Source of the DNA: Oscillospiraceae bacterium
GTDB taxonomy: Bacteria > Bacillota > Clostridia > Oscillospirales > Oscillospiraceae
Assembly: GCA_020025175.1 (NCBI GenBank)
Contig: JAHHSM010000090.1
Span: 1 to 7,007, forward strand
Direction of reading: 5' to 3'
Length of the DNA stretch: 7,007 nt
Made by a program: the position numbers and the translations under genes. The notes below the pieces were generated by a model that worked only from the letters and a program-made list of their open reading frames with translations, did not search any database and had not been told where the DNA came from. Position 1 is the first letter of the stretch, and each line of letters begins with the position of its first letter. This document shows positions 1-5,675 of the stretch, piece after piece.

Positions 1-10
1 ATTATACACT

Positions 11-55
11 CTCATAACCCGGAGGTCGTAGGTTCGAGTCCTGCCTCCGCAACCA
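11..55 (+). tRNA. 3' part of an initiator tRNA-Met (CAT) gene, attL side
   Basis: The sequence reads as the 3' half of a tRNA: anticodon loop CTCATAA (anticodon CAT), 3' anticodon-stem strand CCCGG, variable region, T-stem GTAGG/CCTGC around T-loop TTCGAGT, acceptor strand CTCCGCA, discriminator A and encoded CCA. An A at position 72 followed by A73 is typical of bacterial initiator tRNA. The bases before the loop (1-10) do not form the expected 5' strand of the anticodon stem (about CCGGG or TCGGG expected, ACACT present), so this copy is not an intact gene as seen here. It is either the tRNA-like end of a neighbouring element or a disrupted gene. Confidence 0.75.
33..55 (+). repeat. attL core direct repeat (23 bp)
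   Basis: This is an exact copy of 6934-6956 in the same orientation, starting TTCGAGTCC and ending GCAACCA. It covers the T-loop, T-stem and acceptor 3' strand of the tRNA, so integration rebuilds the tRNA 3' end. Bases on either side differ between the copies (GG versus AA before, GATCA versus TGGCG after), which fixes the repeat length. Confidence 0.92.
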
Positions 56-61
56 GATCAG

Positions 62-99
62 AAATCCAGTATTCGTTATTGAGTACTGGATTTTCTTTT
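62..99 (+). terminator. Intrinsic terminator inside the left end, just after the tRNA 3' end
   Basis: A 10-bp perfect stem, AAATCCAGTA (62-71) with TACTGGATTT (84-93), is followed by the T-rich run TTTTCTTTT. It lies 6 nt beyond the CCA end. It is placed to end transcription of the tRNA after the element has separated that gene from its native terminator, and would also shield the element from read-through. Confidence 0.75.
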
Positions 100-165
100 G
101 CTTTTGCGGGGATTTTGCATCCAAAATGTTCCGAAAATAGGGGATAGGGGGAACTGGATTTTCGG

Positions 166-190
166 TTTTCCCTTACGTTTTCCCTTACGG
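166..190 (+). repeat. Left arm repeat: tandem pair of TTTTCCCTTACG motifs
   Basis: Two head-to-tail copies of TTTTCCCTTACG are followed by G. The same 25-bp block recurs at 6796-6820 in the same orientation with two mismatches, CG replaced by TT in the first copy. Each block lies about 110 bp inside its core repeat (55 to 166, and 6820 to 6934). The placement and pairing match arm-type sites bound by the N-terminal domain of tyrosine integrases; the role is inferred. The block overlaps the integrase stop codon, so the last codons of int double as part of the site. Confidence 0.7.
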
Positions 191-1387
191 ATAGACAGCT
201 TGAATAAAGCGATCCATCCGGGCGGCACTTTCTTTTTTCATCTGTTCCGTAACATGACCATACACATCAAGGGTAAAGGCAGCGGTAGCATGACCAAGAT
301 TTTCCTGAACTGTTTTAATATCATCCCCGGACTGAATGGAAACAACAGCATAGGAATGACGCAAATCGTGAAAACGTGTTTCCGGCGATCCGATTTTAGC
401 AGCCAACAGCTTAAAGTTATTGTACACTGTCCTGTGCTTTAAGTGCTGCCCCAGTTCATCGGTGAACACAAATTCTGTATTCTTCCATTGTTTACCACAC
501 AGACGCATATTTTCCTGCTGCTGATACCTTACCTGCTTTAGCGTTTCCATTACAAAGGATGCCGGAGTAAGACAGCGGGACTTTCCGTTTTTTGTGGAAA
601 CAATACGATATTCTGGCTTGTTACGCACCTTTTGAAGCTGCTTGTTTATCAAAATGGTGCCCTTATCAAAGTTCACACAGTCCCATGTAAGTCCCAGTAT
701 CTCCCCCTCACGCATCCCTGTGAACAGAGTAACCAGATAAAGTGCTTCAAACCTGTGTCCATGGATCGCATTCATGAAATCCCGAATTTGATTTTCATTC
801 AAGGGTTTCAACTCAGGCTTTGTAATCCGGGGCAAGCTGCAATTATCCGCTGGATTTGTGCGTATGTAACCGTTTACTACTGCCTGTTGCAATGCTTTAT
901 GGAAAATACCATGAACATTCTTGATGGTCTTGGGAGACAGCCCCTCTTTTTCAGCGGTTCCCTTGCCTAGGTTGTTGTAGAAGTTCTGTACAGCATGGGG
1001 ACTGAGGGCATCCAGTTTCAGCGTCCCGATACCCGGTTTTATGTGGGTGTTGATTACGGATAAGTAAACAGTTGCGGTATTAGGCTTGATATTCCCAAGA
1101 TAATCCTGAGTCCAGCTATCCAGCCATTCCCCCACAGTCATTTTACAGGGTGCGGTATAAGTACCGGCATCAATGGCAGCGGTGACAGCTTTCAGCTTTT
1201 GGGCAACTTCCTTTTGGGTCTTGCCGGAGATAGAACGCTGAACCTGTTTCCCGGTGTTGGGGTCAAATCCGGCAGTATAGCGGGCTTCCCAATAGGTGTA
1301 TTCTTTCCCTCTACGGGTGACGGTTTTCTTGCGGATACTGCCCACACCTGCGGCAGACTTTTTAGATTTTGATTGACTATGTGGCAT
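185..1387 (-). CDS. int: Tyrosine recombinase / integrase
   Basis: This 400-aa site-specific recombinase is expected to integrate and excise the element at the tRNA 3' end. Roughly residues 15-75 form a basic arm-binding domain rich in beta strands (Arm-DNA-bind/AP2-like, with YTYWEARY at 30-37). Residues 82-175 are the SAM-like core-binding domain, and about 195-395 the catalytic domain. The catalytic set is complete: R226 (TGMREGEILGL), K266 (STKNGKSR), H340 and R343 (FHDLRHSYA), H366 (LGHAT) and nucleophile Y376 (DVYGHV). The length is normal for Tn916/lambda-type integrases of Firmicutes. ATG at 1387 is preceded by AAAGGAGG at 5-nt spacing and by a near-consensus promoter. The gene points toward the att site, and its stop codon lies within an arm repeat. 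Confidence 0.96.
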   Translation of the reverse strand: MPHSQSKSKKSAAGVGSIRKKTVTRRGKEYTYWEARYTAGFDPNTGKQVQRSISGKTQKEVAQKLKAVTAAIDAGTYTAPCKMTVGEWLDSWTQDYLGNIKPNTATVYLSVINTHIKPGIGTLKLDALSPHAVQNFYNNLGKGTAEKEGLSPKTIKNVHGIFHKALQQAVVNGYIRTNPADNCSLPRITKPELKPLNENQIRDFMNAIHGHRFEALYLVTLFTGMREGEILGLTWDCVNFDKGTILINKQLQKVRNKPEYRIVSTKNGKSRCLTPASFVMETLKQVRYQQQENMRLCGKQWKNTEFVFTDELGQHLKHRTVYNNFKLLAAKIGSPETRFHDLRHSYAVVSIQSGDDIKTVQENLGHATAAFTLDVYGHVTEQMKKESAARMDRFIQAVYP

Positions 1388-1424
1388 AATGTCCTCCTTT
1401 CAGCCACATAGCAGATACAAATAT

Positions 1425-1453
1425 ATTATATCATAATAGCGGCTATAAAACAA
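1425..1453 (-). promoter_or_regulatory. int promoter with a palindrome in the spacer
   Basis: On the minus strand, TTGTTT (1448-1453), a 17-nt spacer and TATAAT (1425-1430) form a near-consensus sigma-A promoter reading into int. The spacer contains the palindrome ATAGC-G-GCTAT (1436-1446 on the plus strand), placed where a bound protein would block RNA polymerase. So int can be expressed separately from the upstream xis-rep genes. The promoter is seen directly; its repression is inferred. Confidence 0.75.
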
Positions 1454-1467
1454 CAAAAACCAGTATA

Positions 1468-1659
1468 TTATAAACTTTTCATAATATAATCGGATAAAGC
1501 ATCCCGGGGGATGCGGTAGCATCGCCCAATCCTGATGCTGCGAATTTGCCCAGAGCGGACGAGTTCATAGGCGGTATTCCGACCAATCGAAAGAAGTTCG
1601 GACACATCCTCCACCTTTAGCACCAGGGGCAGCTTCTCCCAAAAAATAGCATTATCCAT
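1468..1659 (-). CDS. xis: Excisionase-like small HTH protein
   Basis: This 63-aa protein is of the excisionase/HTH_17 (MerR-like winged helix) type. It contains LKVEDVSELLSIGRNTAYEL followed by RSGQIRSIRIGRCYRIPRDAL, the standard helix-turn-helix plus wing pattern, and ends at about the family's usual size. Such proteins bend DNA at the arms and turn the integrase toward excision, and many also regulate transcription. The start at 1659 is chosen because GGAGG lies 9-10 nt upstream; a longer in-frame ATG at 1740 falls inside rep. The start overlaps the rep stop by 8 nt, so the two genes are probably translationally coupled. The int gene follows after 80 bp with its own promoter. Confidence 0.85.
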   Translation of the reverse strand: MDNAIFWEKLPLVLKVEDVSELLSIGRNTAYELVRSGQIRSIRIGRCYRIPRDALSDYIMKSL

Positions 1660-2599
1660 CTGTTGATATCCTCCTTGATTTGTTATATTGACGAAAGTTA
1701 ATGAAATTTGTATTTTGACCTTCTTCGTTGAAAAAGCCAAAAGTTTTTTCGTAGGTTAGTGGAGCATCGCCTATGATGGACATTGCTTCACCTTCGGTAA
1801 CGGAATAAGATACAGGTTTCTTAATTCCTCGACTGCATCGGTACAGATTAAAGCCTGATGGATATAGGTGCATTCTTGCTCCTTTTACTATGGCTTTCTT
1901 TTGGTGGTTTCCGTGTTCATCTTCGGTATCTATTTCGGAGATACGCCCTTTTGCGTTCCCTGCTGCGATAGCCTCGTTAAGTTCCATATCTCCTAAATAT
2001 GCCGTGAGATACAAACCGGGGTTGTCAATACCCGTAAGCCCCTTTGTTTTCGTAAATCCTTTTCCGTGGTCTTTCCTCTGGTTTTTCCACATTCTTTCCA
2101 TTTCGGAATTGGGGATAAATGGTGCTTTAACCGGGAACATAAATAGACAGTGTAAATGCCAAGCCCCCCGACCTTGTGGTTCTGCTGCAATGATATATTC
2201 TGCTGATGGCAAGGAGTGCTTTTCCAAATAGTAGGATAACCGTTGCCAAAAGCGGCGGTAATCTTGGTAAAGACGCTTGGGGTCTTTCATGTTATCTTCA
2301 TAGGTCAGCGTTACCCAGAGTGCTTTTCGTGGGTCTGTCAGATTTGCGTTGATTAGATCACGCAGCCGCTTTAAGCTTTGGGCAACACTAGCCGTATCTT
2401 CTGAACGGTTTAGATTGTGCTTAAACTCGATGAGTTCGCCTGTGCGAAGATCAACACCGTGATCCTTATTCAATTTCTGAATCGGTGCACCATGGATGGC
2501 TTTCATATATCGGACTTCAAAAATATTTCCTGCTTTTTTAAGCGTGACGGGTGCCCCGGGAGAATCGGGTCGGATATCTGGAATTCTGTTAATCTTCAT
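1652..2599 (-). CDS. rep: HUH (YxxxY) rolling-circle replication initiator
   Basis: This 315-aa protein has the motifs of HUH endonucleases of the phiX174 gpA / filamentous-phage G2P / pC194-like group. Motif 1 is WVTLTYED (95-102). Motif 2 is GAWHLHCLF (145-153), with metal ligands H148 and H150. The catalytic motif is YLTAY (197-201) with two tyrosines three residues apart, as in phiX174 gpA. It is expected to nick one strand at the origin and start rolling-circle replication of the excised circle; it might also serve as relaxase for transfer. ATG 2599 has no good ribosome binding site: the space upstream holds a phiX174-like nick sequence and a large hairpin. Expression may therefore be weak or coupled to the upstream gene. 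A later start at residue 32 is possible but also lacks a clear site. Confidence 0.88.
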   Translation of the reverse strand: MKINRIPDIRPDSPGAPVTLKKAGNIFEVRYMKAIHGAPIQKLNKDHGVDLRTGELIEFKHNLNRSEDTASVAQSLKRLRDLINANLTDPRKALWVTLTYEDNMKDPKRLYQDYRRFWQRLSYYLEKHSLPSAEYIIAAEPQGRGAWHLHCLFMFPVKAPFIPNSEMERMWKNQRKDHGKGFTKTKGLTGIDNPGLYLTAYLGDMELNEAIAAGNAKGRISEIDTEDEHGNHQKKAIVKGARMHLYPSGFNLYRCSRGIKKPVSYSVTEGEAMSIIGDAPLTYEKTFGFFNEEGQNTNFINFRQYNKSRRISTDG

Positions 2600-2617
2600 A
2601 AAATATCAAGTTAATGG
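2600..2617 (-). other. Candidate double-strand origin nick site (phiX174-like)
   Basis: The minus strand reads TTAACTTGATATTTT directly before the rep start codon. It shares AACTTGATATT with the phiX174 gene A cleavage site and CTTGATA with pC194/pUB110-type origins, where cleavage falls between G and A. Here that is between 2607 and 2606. It lies 11 nt downstream of a 42-nt hairpin and beside a Rep of the matching protein class. Sequence similarity is seen; origin function is inferred. Confidence 0.65.
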
Positions 2618-2659
2618 TGCTTGCAATTGCCGGGGGCTTTGCCCCCGACCATGCAAGCA
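2618..2659 (-). promoter_or_regulatory. Two-part hairpin between helP-like gene and rep (possible origin structure)
   Basis: The outer stem is TGCTTGCA with TGCAAGCA (8 bp, 2618-2625 and 2652-2659). The inner stem is CGGGGGC with GCCCCCG (7 bp, 2631-2637 and 2641-2647) with a 3-nt loop. No T-run follows on either strand, so it is a poor terminator. Its place beside the nick-like sequence fits the structured Rep-binding part of a rolling-circle origin; an mRNA role, such as sequestering the rep start, is the alternative. Confidence 0.6.
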
Positions 2660-2662
2660 GCG

Positions 2663-3010
2663 TTACTCGTCCAGTACCAGAATATCGTCAGCCTTGACGG
2701 AAAGCTGATTACGATAGTCCCCGAATACGGTGGCTACGGGGTTGATAAGTGCCACAGGGTCACCGACTTGAACATCAACGGAACTTCTGGGAATCTTGAC
2801 CCTCAGCTTTTCATACAGATTGGAAACAACCTCTCCGGGCTTGGTCTGATAGTCTGTGTCATCTTTCAAAATGACCAACTCAACGACAGTACCCAAAACG
2901 GTTTCGTTGTGCTCACGGTCTCGCAGGGGCTTCACATCGGTGACCTGAAAGGATTTGTCCTTTGCAAATCCATCCCAATCAAACTGCAAAAACATGTTCA
3001 ACTTCTTCAT
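2663..3010 (-). CDS. DUF961/YdcP family protein, HelP-like helicase processivity factor
   Basis: This 115-aa protein ends in the pattern ALINPVATVF...VKADDILVLDE, which closely follows the C-terminus of Tn916 Orf22/Orf23 and ICEBs1 YdcP (VELINP...KADDIVL). The ICEBs1 protein, HelP, is known to help the host helicase PcrA unwind DNA from a nicked origin and is needed for rolling-circle replication and transfer. The gene sits directly upstream of rep, which fits that job. ATG 3010 is chosen because GAGG lies about 8 nt upstream; extension to 3097 would add 29 residues encoded across an intergenic hairpin and overlap the next gene. The family call rests on remembered motif similarity, most convincing in the C-terminal half. 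Confidence 0.7.
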   Translation of the reverse strand: MKKLNMFLQFDWDGFAKDKSFQVTDVKPLRDREHNETVLGTVVELVILKDDTDYQTKPGEVVSNLYEKLRVKIPRSSVDVQVGDPVALINPVATVFGDYRNQLSVKADDILVLDE

Positions 3011-3035
3011 ATGTATACCTCGTTTCAAAAGTCTT

Positions 3036-3049
3036 GGTGGGGCTCCACC
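3036..3049 (-). promoter_or_regulatory. Small intercistronic hairpin before the helP-like gene
   Basis: GGTGG (3036-3040) pairs with CCACC (3045-3049) around a 4-nt loop, in the 83-bp gap between the regulator gene and the helP-like gene. It could stabilise or punctuate the message. No convincing terminator tail is present. Confidence 0.3.
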
Positions 3050-3093
3050 TGCTGCAAGTTTAACATAATAGGGTTGCCATAAAATAGAAAGTG

Positions 3094-3696
3094 TCATTCC
3101 GCAGCAAAAAGAGCTTTCAGAGCAGAGAAAAACAACTGCGTATTCTCCTCAGTGAAACCGTACTCGATCAATTTCTCGGCATTCTCATTATCACCCATTG
3201 AAGGCGTAAGCTGTTCTATGGAAAGTGCATGATACTTCAATAGACGGAGAATTACATCCAACTGTGGAATCTCCTGAGCAGCAACTCTCTTGAGTATTCT
3301 GATACTGGGCAGACCAACCTTCTCTGCTGTACTGAGGTTTTTCTCAGTGGACTTCACCATTGCCGCTTCTCTGACTGGCAATATACAAAACTCAATGAGA
3401 TCATCCATCACACAATTGTTTATTTTTCCATCTTTAAGAAGTATAATGTGGGGAAGATAGTTATAGGCAAGTATCTTCAAAATCCGATCATACCTTGGAG
3501 CACCGTAATCAATGATATACTTCCCGTTCGGATAACGATTATCGTATTTACCGTATCTCAGGTTTTTTAAGAAGTTTTGGCTTAAACCTGTTGCTTTTGC
3601 AAAAGCCTCATCGTCTTTGCTTATCTCCAACAACAGAGAGTGAACCTGCGTGGCTACCATTTTTGTTTCCTCTAGTTTCGGATTTGTTCGGCTCAT
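3094..3696 (-). CDS. Probable DNA-binding regulator with two HTH-like segments
   Basis: This protein of 200 aa is not recognised as a named family. Two stretches look like XRE-type helix-turn-helix units: one around EAFAKATGLSQNFLKNLRYG near the N-terminus, and one around STAEKVGLPSIRILKRVAAQ near residue 120, followed by PQLDVILRLLKYHALSIEQL. The order resembles two tandem XRE-like domains. As the first gene of the helP-rep-xis run it is a natural candidate for controlling excision and replication. The start at 3696 has GGAAGGGG 8 nt upstream; the longer ATG at 3738 has no ribosome binding site. A structural or replication-accessory role cannot be ruled out. Confidence 0.6.
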   Translation of the reverse strand: MSRTNPKLEETKMVATQVHSLLLEISKDDEAFAKATGLSQNFLKNLRYGKYDNRYPNGKYIIDYGAPRYDRILKILAYNYLPHIILLKDGKINNCVMDDLIEFCILPVREAAMVKSTEKNLSTAEKVGLPSIRILKRVAAQEIPQLDVILRLLKYHALSIEQLTPSMGDNENAEKLIEYGFTEENTQLFFSALKALFAAE

Positions 3697-4014
3697 AATG
3701 CGAACCCCTTCCATGTTGAATGGAAGAAGTGGCATCAAATCAATATTAGCTATACAAAAATTGTTTATGATGCACTTCCTCCAGTCCCGTTCATAGGGAC
3801 TAGAGGTAATAGCAATTTCCTAGAAGCAAGCAGTAGGTTTTCTTGATGAGATAGTGATTTCTCAATCCAAAAGGCTCAGGGTCATAAAACAGTCAAAACC
3901 AAAACATTTGTTCTATGGATTCTCGTGTACAGGGTGCAAACCTAGACTCGGCATTAATAAAGGACAACAAAATTTGTGCGTATGATATAGTTTAGAAGCA
4001 AAGTATATAAAAAG
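3697..4014. other. Non-coding stretch upstream of the regulator-rep operon
   Basis: No open reading frame of note is seen. It should hold the promoter for the minus-strand regulator operon, but no clean -35/-10 pair is visible; TATAGCTAATAT-like sequence lies around 3742-3756 on the minus strand. It contains a hairpin (3778-3806), an ACAA-AAA-TTGT dyad at 3754-3764 that could be an operator, and a 9-bp direct repeat TAGAAGCAA at 3821-3829 and 3993-4001. Confidence 0.5.
3778..3806. promoter_or_regulatory. Hairpin with 7-nt loop upstream of the regulator operon
   Basis: CCTC-C-AGTCCC pairs with GGGACT-A-GAGG: ten base pairs with one C/A mismatch and loop GTTCATA. There is no T-run, so it is not a standard terminator. 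It could be an operator, an accessory replication structure or a leader-RNA hairpin. Confidence 0.4.
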
Positions 4015-4060
4015 AGGGTAGTTCGGGACTATTATCCGAACTACCCTTTAGGTTATTTTT
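4005..4060 (-). terminator. Terminator of the FtsK-like operon, possibly bidirectional
   Basis: A perfect 12-bp stem, AGGGTAGTTCGG (4015-4026) with CCGAACTACCCT (4036-4047), has a 9-nt loop. On the minus strand it is followed by TCTTTTTAT, and it lies 18 bp beyond the stop codon of the ATPase gene. On the plus strand a weaker T-rich stretch (TTATTTTT, 4053-4060) follows, so it may work both ways. Confidence 0.85.
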
Positions 4061-4064
4061 ATGG

Positions 4065-4772
4065 CTAACATAATCTTTGTATGATGAAAAACATTGCCTC
4101 TTTCATATTTCTCAACCTTGGCACCACGATCTCCGCCAGCGGCTTTCCGTCTATGCGAAGATATCCCTTGCCCCGTGGCTTGGGCTGGATTTGGTCTGCA
4201 TCGTCTGCAAACAGCATCCGCACGGATTCTTTGCTCAGGTGTCCCAGCCCGATACAGTTGCCGAAGTTGTCACGCCCGGAGATATAGGCAGCATCGGCTC
4301 TTTGCAGCGACATGATTACAAACACCTGAACCCCACGCCCAAGCATGAGGATGGATGCCATTTTCTGCTTGAAATCCTCCTGCTCCTTTTTGGCGTACAG
4401 AGACAGGAATCCTGCCCATTCATCCACGCAGAAATAAATCGGCTGATTGTCCGGCTGAGGCTCTGCCATGCGGTGCTGCATTTCATCGAAAACGAAATTT
4501 AGTGCATCGGCAACGGCAGTGTGCTTGTAGTAGTGCTTGCAGCCGTCCATGTCGATAAAATCTATCCCCTTAAAATCCGCAAGCAGAAGCACAATGGGCT
4601 TCTGGGCAAGCTGCTTTAGAATATAGGTAAGCAGGTAGGTCTTTCCGCTGCCGGAGGGGGCAGCGATCAGCAGATGGGGAACTCTGGAAAAATCGATTTT
4701 CTGAGGAATCAGCAGCCCATGGGTTAGGGCTGCCTGTTCCACGCCTACGCAGAAAGTGTTGTCATACTTCAT
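4065..4772 (-). CDS. FtsK/SpoIIIE-like DNA translocase ATPase (TcpA/Tra-like), soluble half
   Basis: This P-loop ATPase is about 235 aa. Counting from the upstream ATG at 4778, Walker A is APSGSGKT (40-47), an FtsK-type ADFKG lies at 67-71, and Walker B is PIYFCVDEW (113-121, D119 and E120). LGRGVQVFVIMSLQR (146-160) followed by ISG matches the FtsK pattern LGRAxGIHLxxATQRP. This is the core motor of dsDNA translocases and Tn916 Orf21-type coupling proteins. It lacks their N-terminal membrane segment and is shorter than typical members of over 400 aa. The preceding gene supplies a membrane domain and overlaps it by 11 nt, so the pair may be one coupling protein in two chains. ATG 4772 is preferred over 4778 because AGAGG is then 9 nt away. 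Confidence 0.82.
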   Translation of the reverse strand: MKYDNTFCVGVEQAALTHGLLIPQKIDFSRVPHLLIAAPSGSGKTYLLTYILKQLAQKPIVLLLADFKGIDFIDMDGCKHYYKHTAVADALNFVFDEMQHRMAEPQPDNQPIYFCVDEWAGFLSLYAKKEQEDFKQKMASILMLGRGVQVFVIMSLQRADAAYISGRDNFGNCIGLGHLSKESVRMLFADDADQIQPKPRGKGYLRIDGKPLAEIVVPRLRNMKEAMFFIIQRLC

Positions 4773-5547
4773 TGTCATATACCTCTCGTTCCGGGGTAAC
4801 TTTTGACTTGCGGTTTTGTTCCGCTCTGACGGCGTAGTTTTTCATATTCTGCGTGGAAATGTAGAGTACGGCAAACTGCAAAATGTGTGATTTCTCACAA
4901 TAACGCATCCGATCCACATAAACGGTGGGGACAGAATCAAAGCTGGCAGAAAGCCCGGTGATACCGTGTGCTCCCAGTTCAGCCCAGATATATTGCTGTA
5001 GAATGGAACGGAGGGTTTCGGTGTCCATTGCCGGGGCTTCGGGCAGGATCAATTCAAATCTGAAAAACAGACAGTTTTTGCGGAAAGCGGTTGCAGTACC
5101 ACGGGGAACAAGGCAGGAGGCATCCTGCCCAAGGGGCAGGTGGAGGGTATCTTCGTGAAGAGATAAGACCTCAAACAGAAATTCCTGCAACAAGGGGTAA
5201 ATGCAGGCGATATTTCGGCTCTGAATCCGTTCTGATAGCTTGTTCAGCCGCAAGTGTACCCATGTACAGACAGAATCTCTTGATAAAAGATAAGCAGCCA
5301 TCAGAAGGACTGCCGACAGTACAATGAATCCCAAAAGACATACCGCAACGGAGCAGATCAACCCAACTAAGGTACTGAGAACGCCGTTGACGGTCATACT
5401 GTTGTCTCCGCTGACAAAGCCCCAGTACCCCAAGCAAACAGCAATTCCGGCAAAGCCCATGCAAATTGGTGACCATAAGCCCAATTTGTCCGCAAGGGCA
5501 TCGATCATCTTTTCAGACCAGCGTAATAATTTCCTTAAGTATTTCAT
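4762..5547 (-). CDS. Membrane protein, probable partner of the FtsK-like ATPase
   Basis: This 261-aa protein begins with a short basic helix (YLRKLLRW) and has hydrophobic segments at about 24-46 and 56-88. The second is long enough for one extended or two close membrane helices. A soluble region of about 170 residues, probably cytoplasmic, contains a run resembling an alpha/beta domain (FFRFELILPE, then TLRSILQQYIWAEL). No named family is recognised. The layout, with membrane helices and a cytoplasmic domain followed by an overlapping FtsK-like motor gene, resembles the N-terminal part of TcpA/FtsK-type coupling proteins. This suggests a split or separately encoded membrane anchor. ATG 5547 follows AAAGGAG at 9-nt spacing, and a promoter lies about 27 bp further upstream. 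Confidence 0.75.
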   Translation of the reverse strand: MKYLRKLLRWSEKMIDALADKLGLWSPICMGFAGIAVCLGYWGFVSGDNSMTVNGVLSTLVGLICSVAVCLLGFIVLSAVLLMAAYLLSRDSVCTWVHLRLNKLSERIQSRNIACIYPLLQEFLFEVLSLHEDTLHLPLGQDASCLVPRGTATAFRKNCLFFRFELILPEAPAMDTETLRSILQQYIWAELGAHGITGLSASFDSVPTVYVDRMRYCEKSHILQFAVLYISTQNMKNYAVRAEQNRKSKVTPEREVYDNEV

Positions 5548-5573
5548 GTCAATAATCTCCTTTAATAAAGATA

Positions 5574-5602
5574 ATGTTAGGTTAGCTTGTGTGAGCGTTC
5601 AA
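5574..5602 (-). promoter_or_regulatory. Promoter of the membrane protein / FtsK-like operon
   Basis: On the minus strand, TTGAAC (5597-5602), a 17-nt spacer and TAACAT (5574-5579) form a plausible sigma-A promoter ahead of the 5547 start. The -35 region overlaps one arm of an imperfect palindrome at 5600-5630. Confidence 0.5.
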
Positions 5603-5632
5603 AAATAGAACCAATTTTGGCTCATTTTTGGA
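5598..5632. promoter_or_regulatory. Imperfect palindrome in the divergent region (operator candidate)
   Basis: CAAAAATAGAACCAA (5600-5614) faces TTGGCTCATTTTTG (5617-5630), giving about 13 paired bases around TT with one bulge. It overlaps the -35 box of the minus-strand operon and lies just upstream of the plus-strand promoter. A protein bound here could control both directions. Confidence 0.5.
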
Positions 5633-5641
5633 CAAACAGAG

Positions 5642-5670
5642 TTGAATTACTTCTTGCTATGTGATACGAT
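5642..5670 (+). promoter_or_regulatory. Promoter for a plus-strand RNA
   Basis: TTGAAT (5642-5647), a 17-nt spacer and TACGAT (5665-5670), with TGA directly before the -10 (extended -10), form a good sigma-A promoter. The expected start at about 5676-5678 coincides with the first base of the long stem of the structured RNA. Confidence 0.7.
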
Positions 5671-5675
5671 ATCTG

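Noticed and set aside
98..442. Plus-strand frame at the left end (114 aa)
   Set aside because: It lies opposite the integrase C-terminal catalytic domain, which has clear conserved residues; no ribosome binding site or family features.
3840..3868. CTTGATGAGA sequence as an alternative replication nick site
   Set aside because: It has only CTTGAT of the consensus and a weak 5-bp stem; the site beside rep matches better and has a strong hairpin.
4065..5547. Zot-like morphogenesis pair of an integrated filamentous phage
   Set aside because: HUH Rep plus a small ATPase suggested an inovirus, but the ATPase has FtsK-type motifs and no small coat-protein or adsorption-protein genes are present.
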